Below, piece by piece: positions 19,088 through 27,800 of a stretch of 64,000 bases of DNA; within the stretch, counting starts at the first letter, position 1, and the number at the start of each line of letters is the position of its first letter. Origin of the DNA: Clostridia bacterium (GTDB lineage: Bacteria > Bacillota > Clostridia > UBA1381 > UBA9506); NCBI GenBank assembly GCA_017415145.1, contig JAFQJE010000010.1, positions 1 to 64,000 of the forward strand. The letters are read 5' to 3'. Below the pieces are notes generated by a model that had not been told where the DNA came from, did not search any database, and saw only the letters and a list, made by a program, of their open reading frames with translations. The translations under genes and the position numbers were made by a program.

Positions 19088-19960
19088 TTAATCCTCAGGA
19101 AATACCGTCGATTTTACCATATCTACTGCCTCTTTTGATATGTTGCAAGTAAGCTCATAAATAGGCGTTTTTTTGATAATATTCGTGATAATTTCCATAT
19201 GTTTATCCATTAAATGCTCAAACACCGGCTTTTTTGTTTCGTTGAGAAGTTTTACAACTGACTCTATTGTCGAAAGCGGGCGTATTGAATTTTCTTTACC
19301 TTGTTTTAAGAACACAATGGCAGCAAGGGGAAAATACTTATTTTCGTTGATTTCAGTTTTCCCGCTCCACGGAGTTCCACATGCATATAGCTTATCTTCT
19401 TGTTCTAAAATAACAGGTGTATCATCATTAAATAACACAACATCGTCAGGATAGAATTTTTTCCACAAAGACGTGTGTGTTGATTTTCCTGTTTCGGAAG
19501 GCGCTGAAAATAAAATCGCCTGTCCTTTATATGAAGCTGCTGCAGAATGAAGCACAGTCTGACCGTACATTGTCTGGCAAAATGCAAATGCATCACCCAA
19601 TATCATATGCAGCACGCGATCTGTCGTAAGTTCTTTGTAATAGTCTTTTATATCAACGTATTCTATCAATACGTTTTTGCAGGATTTATCAAAATCCATA
19701 CGGTTGAGGTTTATACGTGTCACGGAATTCTGCTTTACAGCAGAGTATCCTTCATTACCTCTGTCTACCCAATACCACGCATCAAGTCTTTTGAAGTCTT
19801 TACCTTCAGGTACTGTAATTCCATAATTCTCATTAAAAGAAAACGTAATATCCGGCATAGGGTGCGTACCTGGGTCCAGGTACGCACTTAATCTATGCTC
19901 TAAATACTCGTTTTCAAACTCTTTAATTTCAATTAAAATGTTTGCAATACGATAAAACAT
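19088..19960 (-). CDS. HPr-kinase-like protein of the RiPP-associated type
   Basis: A 290-aa cytoplasmic P-loop protein resembling the C-terminal half of HPr kinase. The N-terminal 110 residues are unassigned. Walker A lies at 153-161 (APSETGKST), preceded by LHSAAA at 137-142. An FNDDTPVI motif (Asp179/Asp180) and GTPWSGK at 195-201 follow, both typical of HprK relatives in peptide-modification clusters. It starts 13 bp after the stop of the 63-aa peptide gene, with no clear Shine-Dalgarno site, so it is probably translationally coupled. In the Paenibacillus lasso peptide paeninodin, a kinase of this class phosphorylates the C-terminal Ser of the precursor. The 63-aa peptide here also ends in Ser. 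It is not a true HPr kinase, because the usual HPr-binding organisation is missing. Confidence 0.78.
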   Translation of the reverse strand: MFYRIANILIEIKEFENEYLEHRLSAYLDPGTHPMPDITFSFNENYGITVPEGKDFKRLDAWYWVDRGNEGYSAVKQNSVTRINLNRMDFDKSCKNVLIEYVDIKDYYKELTTDRVLHMILGDAFAFCQTMYGQTVLHSAAASYKGQAILFSAPSETGKSTHTSLWKKFYPDDVVLFNDDTPVILEQEDKLYACGTPWSGKTEINENKYFPLAAIVFLKQGKENSIRPLSTIESVVKLLNETKKPVFEHLMDKHMEIITNIIKKTPIYELTCNISKEAVDMVKSTVFPED

Positions 19961-19973
19961 AATTTTAAATCAG

Positions 19974-20165
19974 TTAGCTAACTGTGTAATCGCCGTCTTT
20001 GTCAAGACCTGTGCCTAATGCAGAAAGGGCCATTGATACAGCTCTCTTCTGAGCAATAGCATTTTCTCTTGTTGAGCCCTTATAAACTGTTGTAGGAACA
20101 GCAGCGATATTTTCTTTGAGCTGTAATTCAATTACATTAATGCTCGGTTTTACATATTTTTTCAT
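19974..20165 (-). CDS. 63-aa peptide, candidate RiPP precursor
   Basis: A short protein that starts with MKKYVKPSINVIELQLKEN, resembling the leader-like N termini of small peptides in clostridial PqqD-linked cassettes. The second half is rich in Ala, Ser and Gly (AVSMALSALGTGL) and ends DKDGDYTVS, with Ser as the last residue. It has a good ribosome site (GGGAGG, about 10 nt from ATG). It lies between an exported protein and the HPr-kinase-like gene, in one operon with a PqqD-family protein and an ABC exporter. No Cys is present, which excludes a lanthipeptide or sactipeptide core. Precursor status is inferred from context. It could instead be a small structural protein. Confidence 0.6.
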   Translation of the reverse strand: MKKYVKPSINVIELQLKENIAAVPTTVYKGSTRENAIAQKRAVSMALSALGTGLDKDGDYTVS

Positions 20166-20183
20166 TATATCTCTACCTCCCTA

Positions 20184-21215
20184 TTAGTTTTCTTCTGCTG
20201 CAGGAATTTCAATAGTCGTATTTGCTTCAGAAAGCACGTACTTATCTGCGGCTTCATCATAAGCATATACTTTTACGTTGTATGTTGCACCTGCTTCAAT
20301 CATAGCACCTGTTTTTGATGTATCAATAATCTGTACAGCGAATAAACCTTGCTCATAACCCAATTTGTCATCGTCTTCTTCTAACATTGTTATACCTTCG
20401 TAAGCAATGTTAGCATCATATGTTGTAATTGCACTTTTTGAAACAAGGATACCATACTTTGTAGCACCTGTTGCTTTGCCTATAACTGTAAGCTTAACGT
20501 CACCCTTAGATGCCTGAATGTCAGCATTTTCAATTACGTTGCCATCTGCGTCTGTTACATCGCCTATAACGCCGTCAACCTTACCTGTTGAAATTTTTGC
20601 ACCGATTTCAAGCACTTCAGCTGTAGCGTTAACACCAACAGCTTCTTTTTCATGAAGTGTTAAGGCAATATTTCCATTGATAGCTGCAAATGTTACGTTG
20701 ATTTTTCCTGCTGATTCAGACTGTGAAGTAATTGTAGCATCGTCTGTGGTAACTTCATCGAACTGCATGCCGTCAGAAGCACTATAGTTAAATGTAACTT
20801 TTGTCTGACCTTCATCTGTAGCTATAACAGTCTGATTCTGATGATCAAGTGTTACTGTGTAACCATCAACTTCTCCGCCTTCTTCTTCAGCACTACTTGC
20901 ACCTGTAACGCCAACTTTAGCGGTTGTAGTTCCAAGGTTACCAACCTCTGTACGATAGTTGAATGTTACCGCACCGTTCTCATCTGCCTTATCCTGGTTA
21001 ATATGAACATCTGTTGAACCATTCTTGGCATAGTATGTTACGTTGTCGCCCTCATCAGCACCTGCAACATTTACTTCAACATCAATGTAGACATCATCGA
21101 CATACTTTGTTGTTGTAGTAACAGTAACAGCTGAAGCGCTAACAGCAAAACATACAACTAAAGCGATAGCCATAACTAAAGCGGTAATCTTTTTGAATAC
21201 CCCATTTTTTGCCAT
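20184..21215 (-). CDS. Secreted beta-rich protein of unknown function
   Basis: Exported protein of 343 aa with a signal peptide (about 1-30, cut near SASAVT). Residues 33-200 contain repeated beta-sandwich-like segments (for example VYIDVEVNVAG, VTFNYRT, VTFNYSA) rich in Thr, Asp and Val, suggestive of Ig-like or adhesin modules. Residues 200-340 form another Val/Thr-rich domain. The mature protein is acidic and contains no cysteine that I can see. It has no SLH domain or LPXTG anchor, so it is probably secreted or held by partners. The ATG follows GGAGG. It sits between the ABC exporter and the 63-aa peptide, so a role as cargo or partner of that cassette is possible. Confidence 0.75.
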   Translation of the reverse strand: MAKNGVFKKITALVMAIALVVCFAVSASAVTVTTTTKYVDDVYIDVEVNVAGADEGDNVTYYAKNGSTDVHINQDKADENGAVTFNYRTEVGNLGTTTAKVGVTGASSAEEEGGEVDGYTVTLDHQNQTVIATDEGQTKVTFNYSASDGMQFDEVTTDDATITSQSESAGKINVTFAAINGNIALTLHEKEAVGVNATAEVLEIGAKISTGKVDGVIGDVTDADGNVIENADIQASKGDVKLTVIGKATGATKYGILVSKSAITTYDANIAYEGITMLEEDDDKLGYEQGLFAVQIIDTSKTGAMIEAGATYNVKVYAYDEAADKYVLSEANTTIEIPAAEEN

Positions 21216-21268
21216 TTTTTTTCCTCCTTTAATCGTGGATTGGATTAATAAAAATCCGGGGGGGATAT

Positions 21269-22939
21269 TTATTGAAGCTCGTTAAGTGAGCCATCCTGCA
21301 ATATGTAAGTCTTGTCACAAGCCTCCATTACTTCTTTTCTGTGAGAAATAATAATGCAGGTTTTGTCTGTCATTGACTTAATAGCATTCAGTAGCTTTTC
21401 CTCTGTTGCAATATCCAAAGAAGATGTAGCTTCATCAAGCAACAGTATAGGTGCATCATGGTAAAGTGCTCTGGCTATTGCCAGTCGTTGCACCTGTCCT
21501 TCGGACAGACCGTGACCTTTTTCGCCTAAAACAGTATTAAACCCATCAGGCATTTTATTAATATCATCTATAATCTGAGCAGCAGTTGCTGCGCGAATTA
21601 TCTTATCCATATCAGGAGTTTCATCACAGAAAGTAATGTTGTCCCTGATTGTTCCCGACAAAATCATATTTCCCTGTGGAACGTAGGAAAAAAGCCTTCT
21701 CGTTGACGATGAAAAGTCAATGTCCTTTTTCCCATTCTTAACATATGCCCTGCCATTATCAGGTCTTATAACCGATAGTATAATTTTTGACAGTGTGCTC
21801 TTTCCTGCACCGGATATTCCACAAAGGGCAACAAGTTCCCCTTTATTAACGGTAAAACAAACATCCTTCAAAACAGAAACATCGCCGTATGAAAAATCAA
21901 CATTTTCAAATGTAAGCTTTTCAAAGGACGCTATATCTTCTGTTGTGAACTGTGTATCCTGCTTGTCATCAGGAAGGTTGTCAAGTTCAATTAATCTTTC
22001 TGTCGAGGCCAGTACCATGTAAACTTGTGGCAACACTGACGCTATCTCGCGGAAGGGCGATTGAATCTGTCCCACAAGTGCTAAAATCGCAGTTAATGTA
22101 CCGAATGTGAAGGCAGTATCCCCGATACTAAGGCGATACACACCCCATGCAAGTGCTGCATAGTATCCTACGGTCATTGCTAAAAAGAATAATATATTTG
22201 AAATAATACCTATGGTTGAACGCTTTACGTTTAACCGATAATTTTCAAGCTGAAGTTTTAATGAATTTTTTCGCATCAGGCTTTCTTTAGAAAATGCCTT
22301 CACCACAATAAAATTCTGAATGGTTTCCTGTAAGTGCGAACGAACTTTGCCGTCACTTTCGCGACATTGCAGATGTAATGTTTTAATTTTTTTCTTATAT
22401 ATGTAAGCTGCAATAAGAACTATCGGTCCAAAAACTAAACAGCACAATGCAAACTTATTGTCTAACCTGTATAAAGCAATAAAACTGAACAATACTGTGG
22501 AAACTAGAGCCACCACGTTCGGGATAATTTCTGTCGTCTTTTCAGCCAAAAGCGAAACATCACTTACAAGTCGGTTCAGAATTTCACCAGAATGAATCTT
22601 CGAAACCTGACCATAATCCTTTGAGAGCAATTTATAAAAAAGCTCTGACCTTAACGCCATGGAAAGCTTTCCGCTTACCATAATATGTATTCTTACATAT
22701 ACAATCTGTAACACAAGTTGAATTATCAAATAAGCTATAAGTTCGATTATCGATGCTTTCAAACTTCCATCTGCCTGATTTGTTGCAATATCGATAAGAC
22801 TTTTAGATACCAGTGAAAACTGTACACCAATGTAAGAAATCACCGTCACAATCAGCACAAGAATCAGGATAAGAGGTATAAAAGTGCGGATACGTTCAAA
22901 AATCCATTTTACTGTCAAGGATTTCCCTTTTTTCAACAC
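21269..22939 (-). CDS. ABC transporter, fused membrane and ATPase domains (exporter type)
   Basis: Half-size ABC exporter of about 556 aa. Six membrane segments (about 15-310) precede the ATPase. Walker A is GISGAGKST, the Q-loop region is YVPQGN, the signature is LSEGQVQRLAIARAL, and Walker B is ILLLDEAT followed by a switch His in IISHRKE. There is no N-terminal C39 peptidase domain. I favour GTG at 22939, 7 nt after AAAGG; a TTG one codon later is also possible. It follows the PqqD gene by 19 bp. Exporters of this layout are common in lasso-peptide and related clusters, where they secrete the product and give immunity. Confidence 0.88.
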   Translation of the reverse strand: MLKKGKSLTVKWIFERIRTFIPLILILVLIVTVISYIGVQFSLVSKSLIDIATNQADGSLKASIIELIAYLIIQLVLQIVYVRIHIMVSGKLSMALRSELFYKLLSKDYGQVSKIHSGEILNRLVSDVSLLAEKTTEIIPNVVALVSTVLFSFIALYRLDNKFALCCLVFGPIVLIAAYIYKKKIKTLHLQCRESDGKVRSHLQETIQNFIVVKAFSKESLMRKNSLKLQLENYRLNVKRSTIGIISNILFFLAMTVGYYAALAWGVYRLSIGDTAFTFGTLTAILALVGQIQSPFREIASVLPQVYMVLASTERLIELDNLPDDKQDTQFTTEDIASFEKLTFENVDFSYGDVSVLKDVCFTVNKGELVALCGISGAGKSTLSKIILSVIRPDNGRAYVKNGKKDIDFSSSTRRLFSYVPQGNMILSGTIRDNITFCDETPDMDKIIRAATAAQIIDDINKMPDGFNTVLGEKGHGLSEGQVQRLAIARALYHDAPILLLDEATSSLDIATEEKLLNAIKSMTDKTCIIISHRKEVMEACDKTYILQDGSLNELQ

Positions 22940-22958
22940 TAACCCGCCTTTCAAAACT

Positions 22959-23225
22959 TTACTGAGCCAGAAAATCGTGAGTTTTTAATAGCTCTGCAAA
23001 CTCTGCAACATCGCCAATTACTTCTTCACTGGAAACGTTATATTCTGATGCTAAAGCATCAGCCAATTCAAAAATTGTCTTTTCTTCTGAGAGTTGTTCC
23101 CACAAAAATGCGCCACTTTCATTAAGAGAAACCGCCACTGCAAAATCCACAATGTTGTCGCCTGTTGGGACTACTATATAATCATCTAATATTTTCTTTA
23201 GTATAAAACCTTCTTTTAATCTCAT
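22959..23225 (-). CDS. PqqD-family peptide-recognition (RRE) protein
   Basis: Small cytoplasmic protein of 88 aa matching the PqqD / RiPP recognition element fold. Beta strands come first (residues 5-30, FILKKILDDYIVVP), then the hallmark LNESGAFLWEQLSEEKT at about 36-52, and then helices ELADALASEYNV and EVIGDVAEFAELLKTHDFL. PqqD proteins bind the leader of a precursor peptide and present it to modifying enzymes. It is the first gene of the operon, 54 bp from a consensus promoter. The ATG follows GGGGGAG. No radical SAM, cyclase or transglutaminase-like peptidase gene is nearby. Confidence 0.88.
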   Translation of the reverse strand: MRLKEGFILKKILDDYIVVPTGDNIVDFAVAVSLNESGAFLWEQLSEEKTIFELADALASEYNVSSEEVIGDVAEFAELLKTHDFLAQ

Positions 23226-23278
23226 AGTCTCCCCCAAAAATAGGCATAGATATACCTGTACTTATACCATACATTAAA

Positions 23279-23307
23279 AGTATAGCATAGTGAAATTTTA
23301 AAGTCAA
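23279..23307 (-). promoter_or_regulatory. Promoter of the PqqD-ABC-peptide-kinase operon
   Basis: TTGACT (23302-23307) and TATACT (23279-23284) on the minus strand with a 17-bp spacer. It lies just after the terminator of the upstream surface-protein operon, so the two units are separately controlled. Confidence 0.75.
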
Positions 23308-23372
23308 GTTGTTTTTTGTTAATATTGTAAAATAAATTCTATTTTTTAATGCTCTTTTTGTAAAAAAAGTAA

Positions 23373-23400
23373 AAAGGAGAGTCAATATTGACTCTCCTTT
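23373..23400 (-). terminator. Terminator of the surface-protein operon
   Basis: A perfect 12-bp stem (AAAGGAGAGTCA / TGACTCTCCTTT) with an ATAT loop, followed by TTTTTACTTTTTTT on the minus strand. Confidence 0.88.
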
Positions 23401-23413
23401 ACTAGTCCCATTT

Positions 23414-24763
23414 TTATGAGATAGGTAATGCTTTTACTTCAGTTAAATTCTTCATATTCGTATTAAAGATACCCCATGTTTCAGGCTTATCAGCAGGCTT
23501 TGCCGTATCAGTACCCCATACGTAGGATTCTACACGGTTTGTGCCTGTAGGAAGATTATATGATTTCTTTCCTTCATCTCCTGAGACAGGATCTCCATAA
23601 CTACAGCTAAAGCACTTAGCATCATAACCAAGCAAAATGTTGTCATTATAAGCTAATATGATTATAACACCATAAATAGGATCTGCGGCACTGTCGTTAA
23701 TGGTAAGATCAATCTGTGCTGTCGCAGTTGTTACGTCTGTTGTTGCAGTCACAATGTCCTTGTGGTCATAATCAATTTTCTTAACTACATTAATACTTAC
23801 TGTATCACCGATAAGACGTGTTTTTCCTGTACCGGAGATAGGAACTATTTCCAATGATAATTTCTTACCTGCAGCATTTTCAGGAACTGTAATTGTGTCG
23901 CCTAATAAATATGTTGCAACACAAGCCTTGCCTGTATTATCGCCTGCCATAAGTTTAACAATTGATGTGTTATTCTCTGCAGTTAAATTAGTCTCAGTAT
24001 AGCGTAAATCAATTTCGCTTCCTGCAACTGCTTCACCAAAAGCAGCTGTTGCTGTTACTGCAGGTTTGCTGTCTGACGCTCTACTGATTTCAAATTCAAT
24101 ATCATCTAAGTAAAAAACAGGATTTGGTATTGTTGTGTCTACAGGTGTATTTACATAATCATAAGAACCAAATCTAAACCAAAGACCAAAATAGTCACCA
24201 TTAATAGCTCTTGTGACAGGTGCTGTGTATGAAACTTGAATTTTCTGCCATACATCAACTTTTGTAGGATCAAATGTGAGGCAATCACCTTTTTGACCCT
24301 CTACGCTACCATAGTATCCACCACCGGAAAGTGTTGTTGCTACACCCGGAGTAGCAGTCTGGTTACTGTCGAAATGCATCATAAATGTAAAGTTGCCTGT
24401 CTGATATGCGTACGGAATTTTAACATATGCTGAGAACTTTACTGTATCACCGGCATATACAATGTTATCATTTCCATAAATCATGCTACTATCAGTTTTA
24501 GTTAAACAAAATGGAGCATTGTTTGTACCAAGTGTACACTTAATAGCTTTTTTTGAGCCAAATGCTCCGCCGTCTACTGCTTCTGCTGTCGCTCCGCCAC
24601 CATCTCTTACTCTTAAACGTGCTTCGCCATTCTCAACATTATTAAGGTAATACGGCCAGTCGTTAACAACGGGAGCAGGGGCATCCTCAGCAGAGGCCGG
24701 AACAGCACAGAATATTGTCATTATCATAGCAGTAGCTAATATAATAGATAAAAACTTTTTCAT
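23414..24763 (-). CDS. Secreted protein with a carbohydrate-binding-like beta-sandwich
   Basis: Exported protein of 449 aa with a signal peptide (about 1-25, cleavage after PASA). Residues 35-235 resemble a CenC/CBM-type jelly roll: a glycine-rich start, the strand pattern VKFSAYVKIP, and a closing segment VFYLDDIEFEIS typical of the last strand of such modules. Two further beta domains (about 240-330 and 335-449) are not assignable. No catalytic residues or SLH repeats are seen. It is the last gene of the operon that starts at 33727, following the SLH/beta-helix protein, and it may bind the same polysaccharide or the cell surface. The specific ligand is unknown. Confidence 0.75.
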   Translation of the reverse strand: MKKFLSIILATAMIMTIFCAVPASAEDAPAPVVNDWPYYLNNVENGEARLRVRDGGGATAEAVDGGAFGSKKAIKCTLGTNNAPFCLTKTDSSMIYGNDNIVYAGDTVKFSAYVKIPYAYQTGNFTFMMHFDSNQTATPGVATTLSGGGYYGSVEGQKGDCLTFDPTKVDVWQKIQVSYTAPVTRAINGDYFGLWFRFGSYDYVNTPVDTTIPNPVFYLDDIEFEISRASDSKPAVTATAAFGEAVAGSEIDLRYTETNLTAENNTSIVKLMAGDNTGKACVATYLLGDTITVPENAAGKKLSLEIVPISGTGKTRLIGDTVSINVVKKIDYDHKDIVTATTDVTTATAQIDLTINDSAADPIYGVIIILAYNDNILLGYDAKCFSCSYGDPVSGDEGKKSYNLPTGTNRVESYVWGTDTAKPADKPETWGIFNTNMKNLTEVKALPIS

Positions 24764-24825
24764 TGCTATTTGAAAACTCCTTTCATTGTACTAATGATAA
24801 ACTTAACCTAAATCATTAGAAAAAA

Positions 24826-27800
24826 TTATTCAGCTTTTATATCTGAGAAGGGATAGAATACCATTCCGCCAGGAGCAGGATTATATACAACAAAATATCC
24901 ACGTGCCTGAATCTTACCTGTAGTATCATCTGTAAAGTCAATAACGTTTTTGCCATTGATGTTAAGAATAACTCTGGTACCTGCCTCAGTTTCAAGAGCA
25001 CCAATAACTACACTATATCTCTTGTTGTATTCTAATATCTTATTACCTTCTTCATTAGGAATACCGTTACCGCCGATAGGATTATATGAATTTCCGAAGA
25101 TCATAGTACGTACACCGCCATTAAATCTCTGGAATTCAATATGGTCTGATTTGAAACCAATCATGTAGCAGTCGTTAGAACTATATTTACCCATTGCATC
25201 ATTATCGCAGATTGCAAACGACGGCCATGAGCTACCAGGCTGAACTTCAACATCAAATGCAACAAGTTCATTATCAATAACACCCATATGATGGTTAGGT
25301 GAACCATTTACTTTGATGCCTTCACCCTGTCTTATACCAGGACTCTTCCAACCAGTTGCATACTTGAACTCTCTATACGGAAGTGTTGCGCCTTCTTCGC
25401 TGTTGTAGCTGATAATTTTTACAGGAATATTTACGTCATATGACACATCATTGTATGTAACAGTACCAGCTAACGTTGTAGTACCTACACCAATAGCCTT
25501 AAGTATATATTCTCTTGCAGTCTTTTCGATAGTAACAATTCCATCTTCAAGAGGTGCAACATCTACTATAGCATCAGGTGTAATTCTTATTTTATGACCG
25601 AATGTTGTATGTGCTTCTACGTCCATTAATAATTTAGAATCTTTAATAAGGTTAATCTTATCTGAATTTAAGTAAACTTTCTCAATTTCATCGCCGCACT
25701 GTAGTTTGAAATGCTGGCTATAAGTATGACCGTTAAATGTTGCAACAGCTTCTAATTCATACTCACCCTGTTTGTGGGCTGTGATGTAACCATTCTCATC
25801 TACTGTTACAGCTTCAGGATCTTCACACCACCAGTCAATTTCAAAATCAGATAAAGGATATGAATTATTGTAGCGGTCTAAGATGATAAGATCTGAGAAA
25901 ACAGGCTTTTCAAGGGGAACTGACTGCCATCTGTCGCGACCAAACATAATAATCGGACCATCTACATTAAAGTTACCTGCATATTCGGGTTCAATGCCTG
26001 ATTCTGCCATAATCGCCTTTGCTTCCTCTGGCCACTGACCGTCTTTAACCATTTTAATTGGTTCGATATTACTTTCGGTCATATTCATCCAACCATATTC
26101 ATAACCGTAATCACAGTCAGCATAAAGGTTTTCTGTAGTAATCCACATAATTGTTGTGGTATGCATATGCATAGCCCATGCTTTTTTCGAACCGTCACTC
26201 TCCAAGTTGTATTCCATAATCTTCGCCATATGAGAGTCTATTACATTGTCTTTAACATACCAAGATGTTGAACCCTGGTCAGGATAAATGAAACCACAGT
26301 TCCATACGTTGTAGAGGTAGTTGCCCCACATTTTATTGTTTTTCGCCGTGTTTGTCTTCTCACATTCGAGTGAGGAAGCACCAAGTGTATAGATAGCACC
26401 ACCGTCATATATACGGTCCGCCATTACATTGTGGATTCTGTTGTAGTTTACTTCTACATCGTACATAATTGAACCTGTTGCCGCGTATACATCCCAATCG
26501 TAACCAATGTGGAAGCCTGAATAAGGTGCATTAACTATTTCGTTGTGGTTAAACTCTGAGTGTCTGGGCCAAGCAAATGACATCGCAGCACCTGACTTGT
26601 AGTCTAAGCATACGTCACGAACATAGTTGTTATTTACTCTTACATATTCACAGTAATCATTTGGTGTTCTTCTTGAGGGGTAACCGGTAAGCTCAATATT
26701 ATCAACTGTGATAGCAGTACCGGAAATATCATAAAAGTGGTTGCCTATAACATCAACGTGCTTTGAACCTTCCATAAATTCAACACCAGTAACACCCATC
26801 TGTCTGAAAATGTTATTTGTCATTGTGATGTTGTTACAGAATTCAAAATGAATAGCTGCACCGGGAACATAATCCTTAGACTCACGAATATGGTTGTTCT
26901 GTGCGTCGGCATGACCACCTTCCCTTGTAGGTCTCATCCATGTTGTACCTTCAAAGCAAATATTATCAAACTTGAGGTTGGATACTGCTTCTTCAGAATC
27001 TATACCTTTTGCTTCGATCATTACTTCGCCTTCAGGGAACTTAAGTGTCATTGTACTCATATCTTCGCCCGCTCTGGGAATGTAGTACATGTATCCATCA
27101 TGTTTGTTCATATACCATTCACCAGGCTGGTCAACGAGTTCATAAGCATTCTCTATGTATGAAGGACATTCTGCAATTCTGCCAGCGGCAAAGTTGACAC
27201 GTACACTAACCCACTTAAAATAACTGTGGGGATCAATTCTTACTCTGCCGTCTGATGTCTCAGTAATGCTTGCTACTGTAACTCTTGGGTTACACCAGTT
27301 AATGTGATAAACCAATTCCAAATCTGTAGGATGTTCATACTGTAAAAGACTTAAGTCATCACAAAGATAGTATGACTGATCAATATATTGAATATTATCG
27401 AGGTATCCTACACCTCTTGCTCTGATACCCTTAACGTTGTTAAAGTAAGCCTGTCTGGTGTCCATACCGCGACCTATATATAACTTGTATATATTTTTCT
27501 CTGCGTCGTGGAGCTTAAATCCTGTGTATTCATCAGCCATTGTGAGTACAGGTTTCTCGTCACCCCATGAGGTATAAACAATGCTATAGCCATTTTTACC
27601 TGAGTGTGTTTCATCTAATTTCAGTGTACTGTTCAAACGGAAAGTGCCACGCATTAAAATTTTAATATCATTTTTCATAGACGGAGCACATTTCTTTGCT
27701 AAATCGCGAGCCGCTTCAATTGTCTTTAAAGGTTCATTTACAGTACCATCGCCTTTGTTGTTACCATTCTGGGCATCAACGTAGATGTGCATTCTTGAAC

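Noticed and set aside
19088-23225. Complete lasso-peptide gene cluster
   Set aside because: The asparagine-synthetase-like cyclase and the transglutaminase-like peptidase are absent, and the peptide shows no obvious Gly/Ser/Ala to Asp/Glu ring spacing that I can defend.
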